NCBI GenBank assembly: GCA_035489755.1
Contig: DATGZK010000077.1
Location: forward strand, 62,001 to 126,000
Source: UBA9160 sp035489755
GTDB lineage: Bacteria; Myxococcota_A; UBA9160
Direction: 5' to 3'
DNA: 64,000 bases
The notes below the pieces were generated by a model that saw only the letters and a program-made list of their open reading frames with translations, had not been told where the DNA came from and did no database searches. Positions 35,580 through 43,885 of this stretch are shown one piece after another. The translations under genes were made by a program, and so were the position numbers. Within the stretch, counting starts at the first letter, position 1; each line of letters starts with the position of its first letter.

Positions 35580-36434
35580 ATGCTCACGCAGGTAGATCGC
35601 GTACAGCTCGTCGTTTCCGATCGGAGTCGTGCCGTCGTCTCGTTCTCAAAGCTTCTCGGCGCGGCTCTTGTGCGCAAGGATGCGGTTCGCGCACTCGGTG
35701 CGCTTCGCAGCGTGCTGCGCGTGGGCCAGAGCGAGGTCGAGCTGCTGGAGCCCGACGGTGCCGGAGCGGCTGCGGATTTTCTGAAGCAGACGCGGGGCGG
35801 ACTGTTCGCCGCCGGATTCACGGTGGCGGACCCGGCTGCTTTGCGCGCGCATCTCGCGACCCGGGGTGTGGAGGTCGCCGAGGCGGGAGGGCAGCTCCTG
35901 CTCCATGCGGAAGCGCTCGGTGTGCCGGGCCTGCGGGCGGTGATCTCCGCTGAAGCAGAGCTCGAACCGGCGGGTCTGCTGGCCCGCCTGTACGAAGTGA
36001 CCCTCCTCACCCCCGACTGGAAGCGGAGCGCCGAGCGTATCGCAGAGGGGCTCACGCTCGATTCCCATGGCTTCGTGCCCATTCGCTCCGCGGAGTACGG
36101 CTACGAAGGAGTGCTGACGCTGTTCCACCCGGCTCGGCTCGACCGGCTCGAGGTGGTGACACCACTTGACGTCGAAAAGACCATGGGAAGATTCTTCGAG
36201 CGCCGCGGTCCCTCGCTCTACATGTGCTACGCAGAGTCGGACGACACTGCCGCACTGCGCGCCCGCCTGCTCGAGTACGCGCCGGAAAACTGGACCGGCC
36301 CCCGCGAAGGCGGCGTGCCGGACAACCTCTTTGTCCACCCCGCGGCGCTCTCGGGCCTTTTGCTTGGCGTCTCGCGCCGCACGTTCGCCTGGACCTGGTC
36401 CGGCAGCCCCGAGCGGGTCGAGCCGCACGGATGA
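35580..36434 (+). CDS. VOC (glyoxalase-fold) protein, dioxygenase-type
   Basis: 284 residues with two VOC-like halves (about 1-125 and 135-270), beginning QVDRVQLVVSDRSRAVVSFSKLLGA. A metal-binding His/Glu pair pattern is weak, so an enzyme role is uncertain; MYC-AES segment near 220 could hold a ligand. Its stop overlaps the ATG of the SDR gene (ATGA), so the two are translationally coupled and probably act on one compound. GAGAGG precedes the start. Confidence 0.75.
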   Translation: MLTQVDRVQLVVSDRSRAVVSFSKLLGAALVRKDAVRALGALRSVLRVGQSEVELLEPDGAGAAADFLKQTRGGLFAAGFTVADPAALRAHLATRGVEVAEAGGQLLLHAEALGVPGLRAVISAEAELEPAGLLARLYEVTLLTPDWKRSAERIAEGLTLDSHGFVPIRSAEYGYEGVLTLFHPARLDRLEVVTPLDVEKTMGRFFERRGPSLYMCYAESDDTAALRARLLEYAPENWTGPREGGVPDNLFVHPAALSGLLLGVSRRTFAWTWSGSPERVEPHG

Positions 36435-37228
36435 GCGGCTCGGTCCTCGTGACGGGGGCAAGCTCCGGCATCGGTGCCGCCACCGCCGCGCTCCTCGCGA
36501 GCCAGGGCTGGCGGGTTTTCGGTACCAGCCGCCGGCCTCCCGCAGCTGCGCAGCCGGGCGTCGAGTGGATCGAGATGGATGTGCGTGATGAAGATTCCGT
36601 GCGCGCCGGAGTCGCCCTTGCAAGCACGCGTGCAGGGCCGATTGACGCGCTCGTGTGCAGCGCCGGATTTGGAGTCTTCGGCAGCATCGAAGAGGTTCCG
36701 CTCGAGACTGCGCGCCAGCAGTTCGACACCAACGTGTTCGGCGTTCTCTCGTGCGTGCGGGCGGTCCTTCCCGATTTTCGAAGCCGCCGTGCCGGTCGCA
36801 TCGTGCTCGTGGGTTCGCTCGCCGGGCGCGCGCCCATCCCATTCCAAGCCCACTACTCCGCCACCAAGGCAGCGGTGGATTCCCTGGCCCAGGCCCTGCG
36901 CATGGAGCTCGAGCCCTTTGGCGTAGCCGTTTCCCTGATCGAACCCGGGGATATCCGGACGGCTTTCAACGATGCCACGGACTTCACCTTGGCAAGCCGA
37001 TCCGCCTACGGCGCACGCATTGCGCGCTGCGAGGAGGTGATCCGGCGCTCGCTCGATCAGGCCCCGGGTCCGGCCGTCGTGGCGCGCGCTGTCGTCCGCG
37101 CGCTCTGCTCGCCCCGCCCGCGTACCCGCTACCCCGTCGGTCCCGACTCCCGGCTTGTACCCCTTGGGCGCCGGCTTCTCCCCGACTGGATCGCCGAGCG
37201 GCTGATCCGCCTGCACTTTCAGATCTGA
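36431..37228 (+). CDS. SDR-family oxidoreductase (overlaps VOC gene)
   Basis: 265 residues from the ATG at 36431 that overlaps the VOC stop. TGASSGIG near residue 8-15 and active-site Y-x3-K in HYSATK are present. The C-terminus (RLLPDWIAERLIRLHF) resembles SDRs of the retinol-dehydrogenase-like group. Substrate unknown. The lipoprotein gene downstream converges, 13 bp away. Confidence 0.88.
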   Translation: MSGSVLVTGASSGIGAATAALLASQGWRVFGTSRRPPAAAQPGVEWIEMDVRDEDSVRAGVALASTRAGPIDALVCSAGFGVFGSIEEVPLETARQQFDTNVFGVLSCVRAVLPDFRSRRAGRIVLVGSLAGRAPIPFQAHYSATKAAVDSLAQALRMELEPFGVAVSLIEPGDIRTAFNDATDFTLASRSAYGARIARCEEVIRRSLDQAPGPAVVARAVVRALCSPRPRTRYPVGPDSRLVPLGRRLLPDWIAERLIRLHFQI

Positions 37229-37241
37229 GCCGGGCGATGTC

Positions 37242-39017
37242 CTAGATACCGACTTCGGGGGGCAGAGCGATGACGAACACCACGAGCCGGCCCCACGGCT
37301 CGTCTGCGGGCTGGTAGTAGCCGACCGCCACCGCCATCTCGAGCGAGTCCCAGGTGGAAAGCTCCTCGGGAATCGGAAGCTCCTCCACGTCCCGGCCTTC
37401 CACGTACCAGCCATGCACGGGGCGGCCGACCAGGCTTCCTGCCTTCGCGAGCGCCTCGTTGAGAGCCACCTGAGGTTCGAGCTTGCTCGTCGCGAGCGTC
37501 TGCGTCGCGTGCTCTGCCACCGCCTGTACCGAAACAAGAGGCTCCGGCGCCGACTTCTCCCGTGCGGCGCGCGCCTCCGCGATGCGTTTGGCATAGCGTG
37601 CAGCCTCGGCGGTCAGATTTTCTTCGCCGAAGAGCTGGTAGGTCGCCGCGATGGCCACCAAGACGGGCGGCTGATTCGACGCCACCGTCCCCACCGCGAG
37701 CACGCGGGCGTCGGGATCGAGCAGCGCCGCACGTCCCAGGGGCTCCTCGAGGGCGGTGTCGACCCACAGGCCCGAGTCCATCGGTCCGGCCAGTGCGGCG
37801 CTCGTCATGTTCGCATCCTTGATGGAGCCGCCCACCCGCCAGCCCGCGAGGACGCCGAGCGCAGCCAGGTCAGACACGGCGGACGGTCCGAGGCCCAGCG
37901 AGCCGGCGAGGACGTGCGGTAGAAGCTGCGCCACCTGCTCGCTTTGTGTCTTCGAGAGTACGAGCGGATGCAGGTCGGCCTTCTTTCGGACCTCGCCCAG
38001 CACCTCGGAGACGCCGAGCGTAAAGTCCTCGGGCGTCGAGGCGGGCCGGGCCGCGGCGTACCGGGTGCGCCGCCACTGCCGTCCCTCCTCCCCAGGCCGC
38101 CGCGCAAGCACCCGCAGCACCCCGTCCGCGAGGATGCGTCCGCGCTCCCGTGAGGCCACGTCGATCACGGCGACCGAATCGCCAGGGTCGAGGGCACAAG
38201 AGAACGCGAATCGGGGAAGCGCGACCTTCGGATCGCGATCGCACTTGGTAAAGCCAAGGGCCCCCCGGTTGGCCCAGGCCGTTACGGCATCGGGGCTCCC
38301 TACCACCTCTCCGCCAAAGATCAGGCGATCCCCAGTCTCGACGGGGGAAAAGGGCGCGACCAAGACGCGGCGAGGAGAGGTCACCACCGCCACCACCGCG
38401 CGTTGCCCATCCCGTCCGAACCACAACCCGGCAGTCGCGGGGCCTCCGGTCAGCGCACGGCTCAGGAGCTGGTCCAGCTGGGGACGCCATTGCTCAAGCA
38501 GCTGGCTGTCGTCCACCGTGCGGGGAACCGCACCCTCGAGATAAAAATGTGTGATCTCCGCGGAGGGCGTGCCGCAGCGCGCGGCCATGAACTCAAGCAG
38601 CGTCGGCGGCGGCAACTTCCCGCGCACCAGGAGAAAGTGGCCAAGCTCCCGCGCGGAGCACTGCATGGCCTCAGTCACGACCGCAAGCCCTGCGCGCCGC
38701 GTCGCCGCCTGGGCCAGGACCTCCTCCCATGGAGTGGTCGCTGCGTGCGCAGCATCCTCGACGCGATCCGGGAACGGACCCTCGAGCGTCCAGGAGTCGA
38801 CTTCGTCGGTTTCGATTCGCGCCAGTTCGGAAGCCGAGGGCGCGGGACCGAGCTGGTCGAGCTCAGCCTGGGAGGGGAAGGGATTCGCGCCGGCCTTGCC
38901 GCCCGTACCCGCGCGATGGCCGGACAGGGACTGGCAAGCAAGTGCGAGGGCAAGCCCCGCCGTGGTCACCGCAGCCCGTGCAAATCGTCGTTTTGCGGGC
39001 GCTGCGCCTTGGCGCAT
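37242..39017 (-). CDS. Large lipoprotein of unknown function
   Basis: 591 residues with a lipoprotein signal (LALALAC). Two related-looking segments occur: one near 110-220 with cysteines C118 and C147 (QCSARELGHF, ARCG) and another near the end (QTLATSKLEPQVALNEALAKAG...). The pattern of an AxxCxRELGHFL segment followed by AARCG recalls uncharacterised envelope proteins of deltaproteobacteria related to CAP-domain proteins, but this is a weak recognition. Function unknown. Confidence 0.65.
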   Translation of the reverse strand: MRQGAAPAKRRFARAAVTTAGLALALACQSLSGHRAGTGGKAGANPFPSQAELDQLGPAPSASELARIETDEVDSWTLEGPFPDRVEDAAHAATTPWEEVLAQAATRRAGLAVVTEAMQCSARELGHFLLVRGKLPPPTLLEFMAARCGTPSAEITHFYLEGAVPRTVDDSQLLEQWRPQLDQLLSRALTGGPATAGLWFGRDGQRAVVAVVTSPRRVLVAPFSPVETGDRLIFGGEVVGSPDAVTAWANRGALGFTKCDRDPKVALPRFAFSCALDPGDSVAVIDVASRERGRILADGVLRVLARRPGEEGRQWRRTRYAAARPASTPEDFTLGVSEVLGEVRKKADLHPLVLSKTQSEQVAQLLPHVLAGSLGLGPSAVSDLAALGVLAGWRVGGSIKDANMTSAALAGPMDSGLWVDTALEEPLGRAALLDPDARVLAVGTVASNQPPVLVAIAATYQLFGEENLTAEAARYAKRIAEARAAREKSAPEPLVSVQAVAEHATQTLATSKLEPQVALNEALAKAGSLVGRPVHGWYVEGRDVEELPIPEELSTWDSLEMAVAVGYYQPADEPWGRLVVFVIALPPEVGI

Positions 39018-39076
39018 TCCATCGGCTCCCTACGGTGTCGATGCCTTCAGCGCGCACACGCGCACCGGAGAGTCTG

Positions 39077-39511
39077 TCACAGAGAACTTGTTCCGTGTAG
39101 GACAATTGCGTCGGCCTCGATTTCCACGAGGGCGGCATCATCGATCAGCTTTGCAACCTGCACCATCGTGGTCGCCGGGCGGATTTCGCCGAAGACCTCG
39201 CCGTGGACCTTGCCGACCGCCTCCCACTGGGAGATGTCGGTTACGAAGATGCGAGTGCGGACGACATCGGTCAGCTGTCCCCCCAGTGCTTCGATGGCAG
39301 CCCGAATGATCTCGAGCGCACGCCGCGCCTGCGCGGCTGCGCCGGCGGCGAACTTGCGGTCGGCCCCAAGCCCAACGGTGCCCGTCACCGTGATGGTTTG
39401 GCCGGTGCGGACGGCGCGGCTGTAGCCCACGATGGGCTCCCACGGCGAGCTGGTGCTGGCGTAGCGTCGCCCGTAACGCTCACTCGTCTGCACCTTAACG
39501 TCTGCCGACAT
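39077..39511 (-). CDS. RidA-family reactive intermediate deaminase
   Basis: 144 residues. RidA hallmarks: VRTRIFVTD with the substrate-binding Arg, RPATTMVQVAKL and LVEIEADAI with the catalytic Glu. The family hydrolyses reactive enamines/imines formed by PLP enzymes, protecting cells. GGAGGAACCC before ATG at 39511 gives good spacing. It is divergent from the methyltransferase fusion gene (64 bp). The long open frame that continues further upstream on this strand is a shadow of the fusion gene. Confidence 0.92.
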   Translation of the reverse strand: MSADVKVQTSERYGRRYASTSSPWEPIVGYSRAVRTGQTITVTGTVGLGADRKFAAGAAAQARRALEIIRAAIEALGGQLTDVVRTRIFVTDISQWEAVGKVHGEVFGEIRPATTMVQVAKLIDDAALVEIEADAIVLHGTSSL

Positions 39512-39575
39512 GGGTTCCTCCCTGCCCCTCGCCTGGCTCTGGTGGGGGGCGTCTGGGACGGGTATCACAGGCGAA

Positions 39576-41414
39576 ATGGCAGGGAAACGTCCCGTCGGGC
39601 GAGGGGGCCTCAAGCTTGCCGCCGCGCTCGAGCGGTTCCTGTTGACCGAGCGCGTGCGGGGGGCGCGAGCAATCGACGTCGGAGCCTCCACGGGCGGATT
39701 CACCGAGCAGCTTCTCGCGGCGGGCGCGCGGTCGGTCATGGCCATCGAAGTGGGCCACGGCCAGCTCCATCCGCGCCTGCGTGCGGACTCACGCGTCTCA
39801 CACCTCGAAGGCACCGACTTTAAGACCCTCTCCCTCGGGACTGCTGCGGGGCCCTTCGACTTCTTCACCGTCGATGTGAGCTTCGTGGCCGGGCGGAGCA
39901 TGCTGCGAAGCCTCGCCTTCCGGCTCGTGCCCGGTGCCGAAGGCGTCGTTCTGATCAAACCGCAGTTCGAACTGCCCGACAAACGGGTGCGTCGCGGCGA
40001 CGTTTCCGATCTGGCCGTGCGAGACGAAGCGGTGCGCCGCTTCACGCGCAAGGCGACGGCATTGGGTTTCGAGGTAGCCGCCACCTTGGACTCGCCCGTT
40101 TTGGGAGGGAGCGGGACGGTCGAAATCCTCGCACACCTGCGCTTTGGCGGGCGCACCGCCGCGCTGCCGCAGCCCGGCGAGCGACGTGCCCGGGCGCTCG
40201 CCGTGAGCCCGCCGCTGCGCCCCCTGCCGCCGCGCTTTGCGGAGCGCACGCTCCGCTGGTTCGCTGCCGCAGCGCCGGGAGTGGAGCCCGTTCTTTTGCG
40301 CGAAGTCGAGTCTCTCCCCCGCATGAGCGACGTGGGAGCAGTCGAGGGCGGCGTCGAGTTTTCGGGAACGCTCGAAGCAGGAATGCGCGCCAACCTCTGG
40401 CTTCGCACCGCGAGCCGGGTGCTCCTGCGCGTCGGTAGGGTGGAGGCGCGTGACTTCGCGCGTCTGCGGCGCCGGGTATCGGCCCTGCCCTGGCGCGAAC
40501 TCGTGCCCTTCGGCGCTGCACTGCAAGTGAAGGCCTCCGCGCAACGATCGCGCCTTTTCCACACCGGCGCCGTCGAAGAGACGGTGCGCTTTGCCCTCGC
40601 CGATTGCCTCTCACGCAACGCGGGCACGCTGGCCGACCCTCAGCGCGACTCGGTGACGGTGCTCGCCCGCGGCGAGGACGACCGATGGACACTCTCGATC
40701 GACAGCTCCGGCGAGCTCCTCCACCGTCGCGGCTGGCGTCTCGAGGCCGCCCACGCCCCCTTGCGAGAGACCCTCGCGGCAGCACTCCTTTTGCTCTGCG
40801 AGTGGGATCCTGCGACCGCCCTGGTCGACCCGATGTGTGGGGCGGGTACGGTGCCGATTGAAGCCGTCGCAATTGCGCTCCAGCGCGCGCCCGGGCTCGG
40901 GCGCTCGTTCGCGTTTGAGCAGTGGCCCTGCTTCGACAGCGGATCGTGGGAAAGAGAACGCGCCGCTGCAAAAGCTGCGCTCCGCGACGGGCCGATCGCA
41001 CCCATCCTTGGCTTTGACCGCAGTCCCTCTGCGGTCGAGAGCGCACGGCGCAACGCGGAGCGGGCCGGGGTGGCGCGCCACCTGCGGATCGAGGAGCTCG
41101 CGCTCGCAGAGCTGCGCGCGCCGCGTTTCCGCCCGCTGCGCAGCCGGGACGATGTGTTGCAGACGGGAGCCCGCCCCCCGCGCGGCCTCGTGCTTGCAAA
41201 CCCACCTTACGGTCGCCGCCTCGGCAATGCGCAGCGGGCCCGCGCCGCATACACCGAGCTTGGTCGGGTGCTGCGTGAGCGATTCCGCGGCTGGCAGGTC
41301 GGGATCCTTTCCGCCCACCCCGCACATACCGCGTGCCTGCGTCTTGGTCCACCGGTCGTACACACCCTGCGGAACGGCGGGATCCGCGTCGAGCTCCTGC
41401 GCTTTGCGCTCTGA
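39576..41414 (+). CDS. Fusion: TlyA-type FtsJ rRNA 2'-O-methyltransferase + RlmL-type THUMP/N2-guanine methyltransferase
   Basis: 612 residues. N-terminal part (about 7-190) is the TlyA catalytic domain: VGRGGLKLAAAL, AIDVGASTGGFTEQLL (SAM motif I), FFTVDVSFV, LIKPQFEL and VEILAHL. The K-D-K-E tetrad is K13, D100, K128, E183. The N-terminal S4 RNA-binding domain of TlyA is missing. The second part has a THUMP domain (about 230-335) and a RlmL-type methyltransferase: VDPMCGAGTVPIEA (417-430) and ANPPYG (541-546). TlyA 2'-O-methylates rRNA cytidines, RlmL makes m2G in 23S rRNA. A start at 39510 is possible but the extra 22 residues have no family match. Confidence 0.9.
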   Translation: MAGKRPVGRGGLKLAAALERFLLTERVRGARAIDVGASTGGFTEQLLAAGARSVMAIEVGHGQLHPRLRADSRVSHLEGTDFKTLSLGTAAGPFDFFTVDVSFVAGRSMLRSLAFRLVPGAEGVVLIKPQFELPDKRVRRGDVSDLAVRDEAVRRFTRKATALGFEVAATLDSPVLGGSGTVEILAHLRFGGRTAALPQPGERRARALAVSPPLRPLPPRFAERTLRWFAAAAPGVEPVLLREVESLPRMSDVGAVEGGVEFSGTLEAGMRANLWLRTASRVLLRVGRVEARDFARLRRRVSALPWRELVPFGAALQVKASAQRSRLFHTGAVEETVRFALADCLSRNAGTLADPQRDSVTVLARGEDDRWTLSIDSSGELLHRRGWRLEAAHAPLRETLAAALLLLCEWDPATALVDPMCGAGTVPIEAVAIALQRAPGLGRSFAFEQWPCFDSGSWERERAAAKAALRDGPIAPILGFDRSPSAVESARRNAERAGVARHLRIEELALAELRAPRFRPLRSRDDVLQTGARPPRGLVLANPPYGRRLGNAQRARAAYTELGRVLRERFRGWQVGILSAHPAHTACLRLGPPVVHTLRNGGIRVELLRFAL

Positions 41415-41463
41415 GTCGCGCCGAGGACTCGATAACCGCGCTCCGGTCGACTAGGCTTTGGAG

Positions 41464-41922
41464 ATGGCCAAGCCCCCGCAGGTCGGAGATCCTGCCCCGG
41501 ACTTCACGCTGCCTTCCACCCAGGGAAGCGTTCGCCTCTCCGAGCGGCTCGCCCAGCGGCCGGTGTTGCTTGTGTTCTACCCGGGCGATGACACCCCAGT
41601 GTGCACGAAGCAGCTGTGCAACTACCGCGATCATATGGGGATCTTTTCCGATCTCGGGGTTGAGGTGTTGGGGATCAACCCGCAAAGCGAATCGTCCCAT
41701 GCGGCCTTCGCGAAGAAGCACTCGCTGCCGTTCCCGCTGCTCTCAGACCAGGGTGGCGTGGTCTGCAGGCAATACGGTGTGCTCAACTTCCTCGGCATGG
41801 CGAAGCGCGCCCTTGTGCTGGTCGGGCAAGACGGTCGCGTGAAGTGGCGCCGCACCGACTTTCCGCTTTTCCACCAGACCGCGGACGACGTCCGCAGCGC
41901 CGTAGCACAGCTCGGGCTGTAG
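41464..41922 (+). CDS. bcp: Thiol peroxidase BCP/PrxQ
   Basis: 152 residues. Peroxiredoxin hallmarks: PVLLVFYPGDDTPVCTKQLC, where the Cys after PV is peroxidatic and the second Cys (5 residues on) the resolving one (atypical 2-Cys PrxQ). It reduces hydroperoxides using thioredoxin. The ATG at 41464 is preferred; a TTG at 41458 is possible. Ten bp after its stop a ferredoxin reductase gene begins, so they may be cotranscribed. Confidence 0.93.
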   Translation: MAKPPQVGDPAPDFTLPSTQGSVRLSERLAQRPVLLVFYPGDDTPVCTKQLCNYRDHMGIFSDLGVEVLGINPQSESSHAAFAKKHSLPFPLLSDQGGVVCRQYGVLNFLGMAKRALVLVGQDGRVKWRRTDFPLFHQTADDVRSAVAQLGL

Positions 41923-41931
41923 GATCGGACG

Positions 41932-42981
41932 TTGAGCGCGCCGGCCCGTGGCTACCACGCGCTCCGCGTCGCGGCGGTAATCGACGAGACGCCCGACGCC
42001 CGCTCCTTCGTGTTCGATCTGCCTTCGGAGCTCGCCCCGCTCTACCGCTACAAGGCCGGCCAGTTCCTGACGTTCCAGGTCGCGCTGCCGGATGACACGA
42101 TCCTGCGCTGCTACTCGCTCTCGAGCGCGCCGGAAACGGACTCCCAGCCCAAGGTGACGGTGAAGCGCGTCGAGGGCGGGCGCGGCTCCAATTGGTTCAA
42201 CGACTGCCTTGGGGTGGGCGCAACCATCCCCGTCCTGCCGCCCGCCGGTCTGTTTGTGCTGCGCGACTCGAGCGCGCCGCTGTGTTTTTTCGCCGGTGGA
42301 AGCGGGATTACCCCGGTGATGTCGCTGATCAAATCGGCGCTCGTGACCACAAAGCGGCGGATGATCCTGATCTACGCCAACCGCGACGCTCCCTCCGTGA
42401 TCTTTCGCGCCGAGCTCGACGAGCTCGAGCGGCAACATGCAGATCGGCTGCGCGTCACTCACCATCTCGACGAGGTGAAGGGATTTCTCGACGCGCGGGA
42501 GGCGCGCACCCTCATCGCGGGTTTCGAAAGCGCGGACTTCTACATCTGCGGACCCGGCCCGTTCATGGATGTGGTGGAATCGATGCTGCTCACCGCGGGA
42601 ACCCAGCGGGAGCGCATCTTCATCGAACGCTTCATCTCGCTCCCCTCTCACCAAGAGGTTGAAGCAGAGAACGCTGCGACGGCAAGCGAGAGCGCAGGAC
42701 AGCTCCACCCTTCGGTGCTCACGATCCATCTCGATGGGCGCACCCACCGCGCGCCCTACCACGTCGGCGACACTGTGCTGGAGACCGCGCGCAAGGCGGG
42801 GCTCGAGCCCCCGTTCGCCTGCGAGGACGGGTATTGCGGCTCGTGCGCGGCGAAGCTCGTGCGCGGTGAGGTGAAGATGCACAAGAACGAGGTGTTCAGC
42901 CCCAAGGAAGTCGCGGCCGGGAATATCCTCACCTGTCAATCCCGACCCTGCAGCGGAGAGCTCGAGGTCAGCTACGACTGA
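41932..42981 (+). CDS. FAD/2Fe-2S oxidoreductase, KshB/PaaE-type ferredoxin reductase
   Basis: 349 residues. FAD motif RCYSLSSAP, NAD(P) motif GGSGITPVMS, and a C-terminal plant-type [2Fe-2S] domain with C-x4-C-x2-C (CEDGYCGSC) and a fourth Cys at LTC. Such enzymes pass electrons from NAD(P)H to an oxygenase, such as 3-ketosteroid 9-alpha-hydroxylase or phenylacetyl-CoA epoxidase. No oxygenase subunit is adjacent, so the partner must lie elsewhere. The start is a TTG at 41932, with AGGA 7 nt upstream. Confidence 0.92.
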   Translation: MSAPARGYHALRVAAVIDETPDARSFVFDLPSELAPLYRYKAGQFLTFQVALPDDTILRCYSLSSAPETDSQPKVTVKRVEGGRGSNWFNDCLGVGATIPVLPPAGLFVLRDSSAPLCFFAGGSGITPVMSLIKSALVTTKRRMILIYANRDAPSVIFRAELDELERQHADRLRVTHHLDEVKGFLDAREARTLIAGFESADFYICGPGPFMDVVESMLLTAGTQRERIFIERFISLPSHQEVEAENAATASESAGQLHPSVLTIHLDGRTHRAPYHVGDTVLETARKAGLEPPFACEDGYCGSCAAKLVRGEVKMHKNEVFSPKEVAAGNILTCQSRPCSGELEVSYD

Positions 42982-43117
42982 CGCCCCTGGGCGAAGTGCG
43001 TCCGCTGGGGTGTACCCCTTGTCTCGTTCGTCGGGCGAAAGCGCGGCCGCTCTCCACGCTCGAGGCGTGGACTGTGCGCGTAAGCCTCCGGTCCCCGGAG
43101 CGGACGCGACGGGCGTG

Positions 43118-43885
43118 CTACGGGAGGATTCCCCCGTCGATGACGAGGGCTTGACCCGTCATGTATGAACTCGCGTCGGAAGCCAGAAAAAGCGCCGCGC
43201 CCACAAGCTCCTCCGGCTCCGCGATCCGCTTCATCACGGTCGAGCGTCTCACCATCTCGAGGTAGCCGGGGATCGACGCCGCTCCTTTCATCATGTCCGT
43301 CATGAAAGGACCCGGCGCGAGCGCGTTCACGCGCACATTCCAGGGTGCCCACTCCTGCGCCATCACTTTTGTGAGCGCGTAGAGCGCAGCCTTGCTCGAG
43401 CAATACAGTCCGAGCCCGGGTCCCGGCTTGAAAGCGCCTTGGGTGATGACGTTGATCACGACGCCGCCGCCGGCCTCCGCCATGCGCTTCGCGGCGCGGG
43501 CAGCGAGATGCAAGGGACCCTTCACATTGACACCATAGACCTTGTCAAAGAGCGCATCCGTGCTGTCCACCAAGGGACCTGCGGCGGGGTTTGTGGCCGC
43601 GTTGTTGACGACCACGTCGAGGCGGCCAAAGCGATTCCAGGTGGCCTCGAGGAGTGCGTCGAGCTCATCCGTCCGATCGGCGTGAATGGAGTGAGCGAGC
43701 GCTTTGCGGCCGAGCGCTTCGACCTCCTTCGCCACGGCCTCGCAAGCCGCAAGCTTGCGGCTTGCGATCCCGACATCGGCTCCCGCGCGTGCAAAACCGA
43801 GAGCCATGGCACGGCCGAGGCCGCGGCTGCCGCCGGTCACGAGTGCGACCTTGCCCGAGAGCTCCCAGGGGACAGAGCCTTTCAT
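43118..43885 (-). CDS. SDR-family oxidoreductase
   Basis: 255 residues. TGGSRGLG, NNAATNP and active-site Y-x3-K in LYCSSK. Cofactor-binding ASRK suggests NADP preference (inference). The ATG overlaps the stop of the acyl-CoA ligase gene (ATGA), so the pair is coupled and the SDR may act on the ligase product or a later CoA ester. Contains a perfect 28-bp palindrome in its sequence (43740-43767). Confidence 0.88.
   Translation of the reverse strand: MKGSVPWELSGKVALVTGGSRGLGRAMALGFARAGADVGIASRKLAACEAVAKEVEALGRKALAHSIHADRTDELDALLEATWNRFGRLDVVVNNAATNPAAGPLVDSTDALFDKVYGVNVKGPLHLAARAAKRMAEAGGGVVINVITQGAFKPGPGLGLYCSSKAALYALTKVMAQEWAPWNVRVNALAPGPFMTDMMKGAASIPGYLEMVRRSTVMKRIAEPEELVGAALFLASDASSYMTGQALVIDGGILP

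Noticed and set aside
39512..40627. Long upstream extension of the RidA frame
   Set aside because: It is antisense to the methyltransferase fusion, has no family match, and RidA proteins begin near the ATG at 39511.
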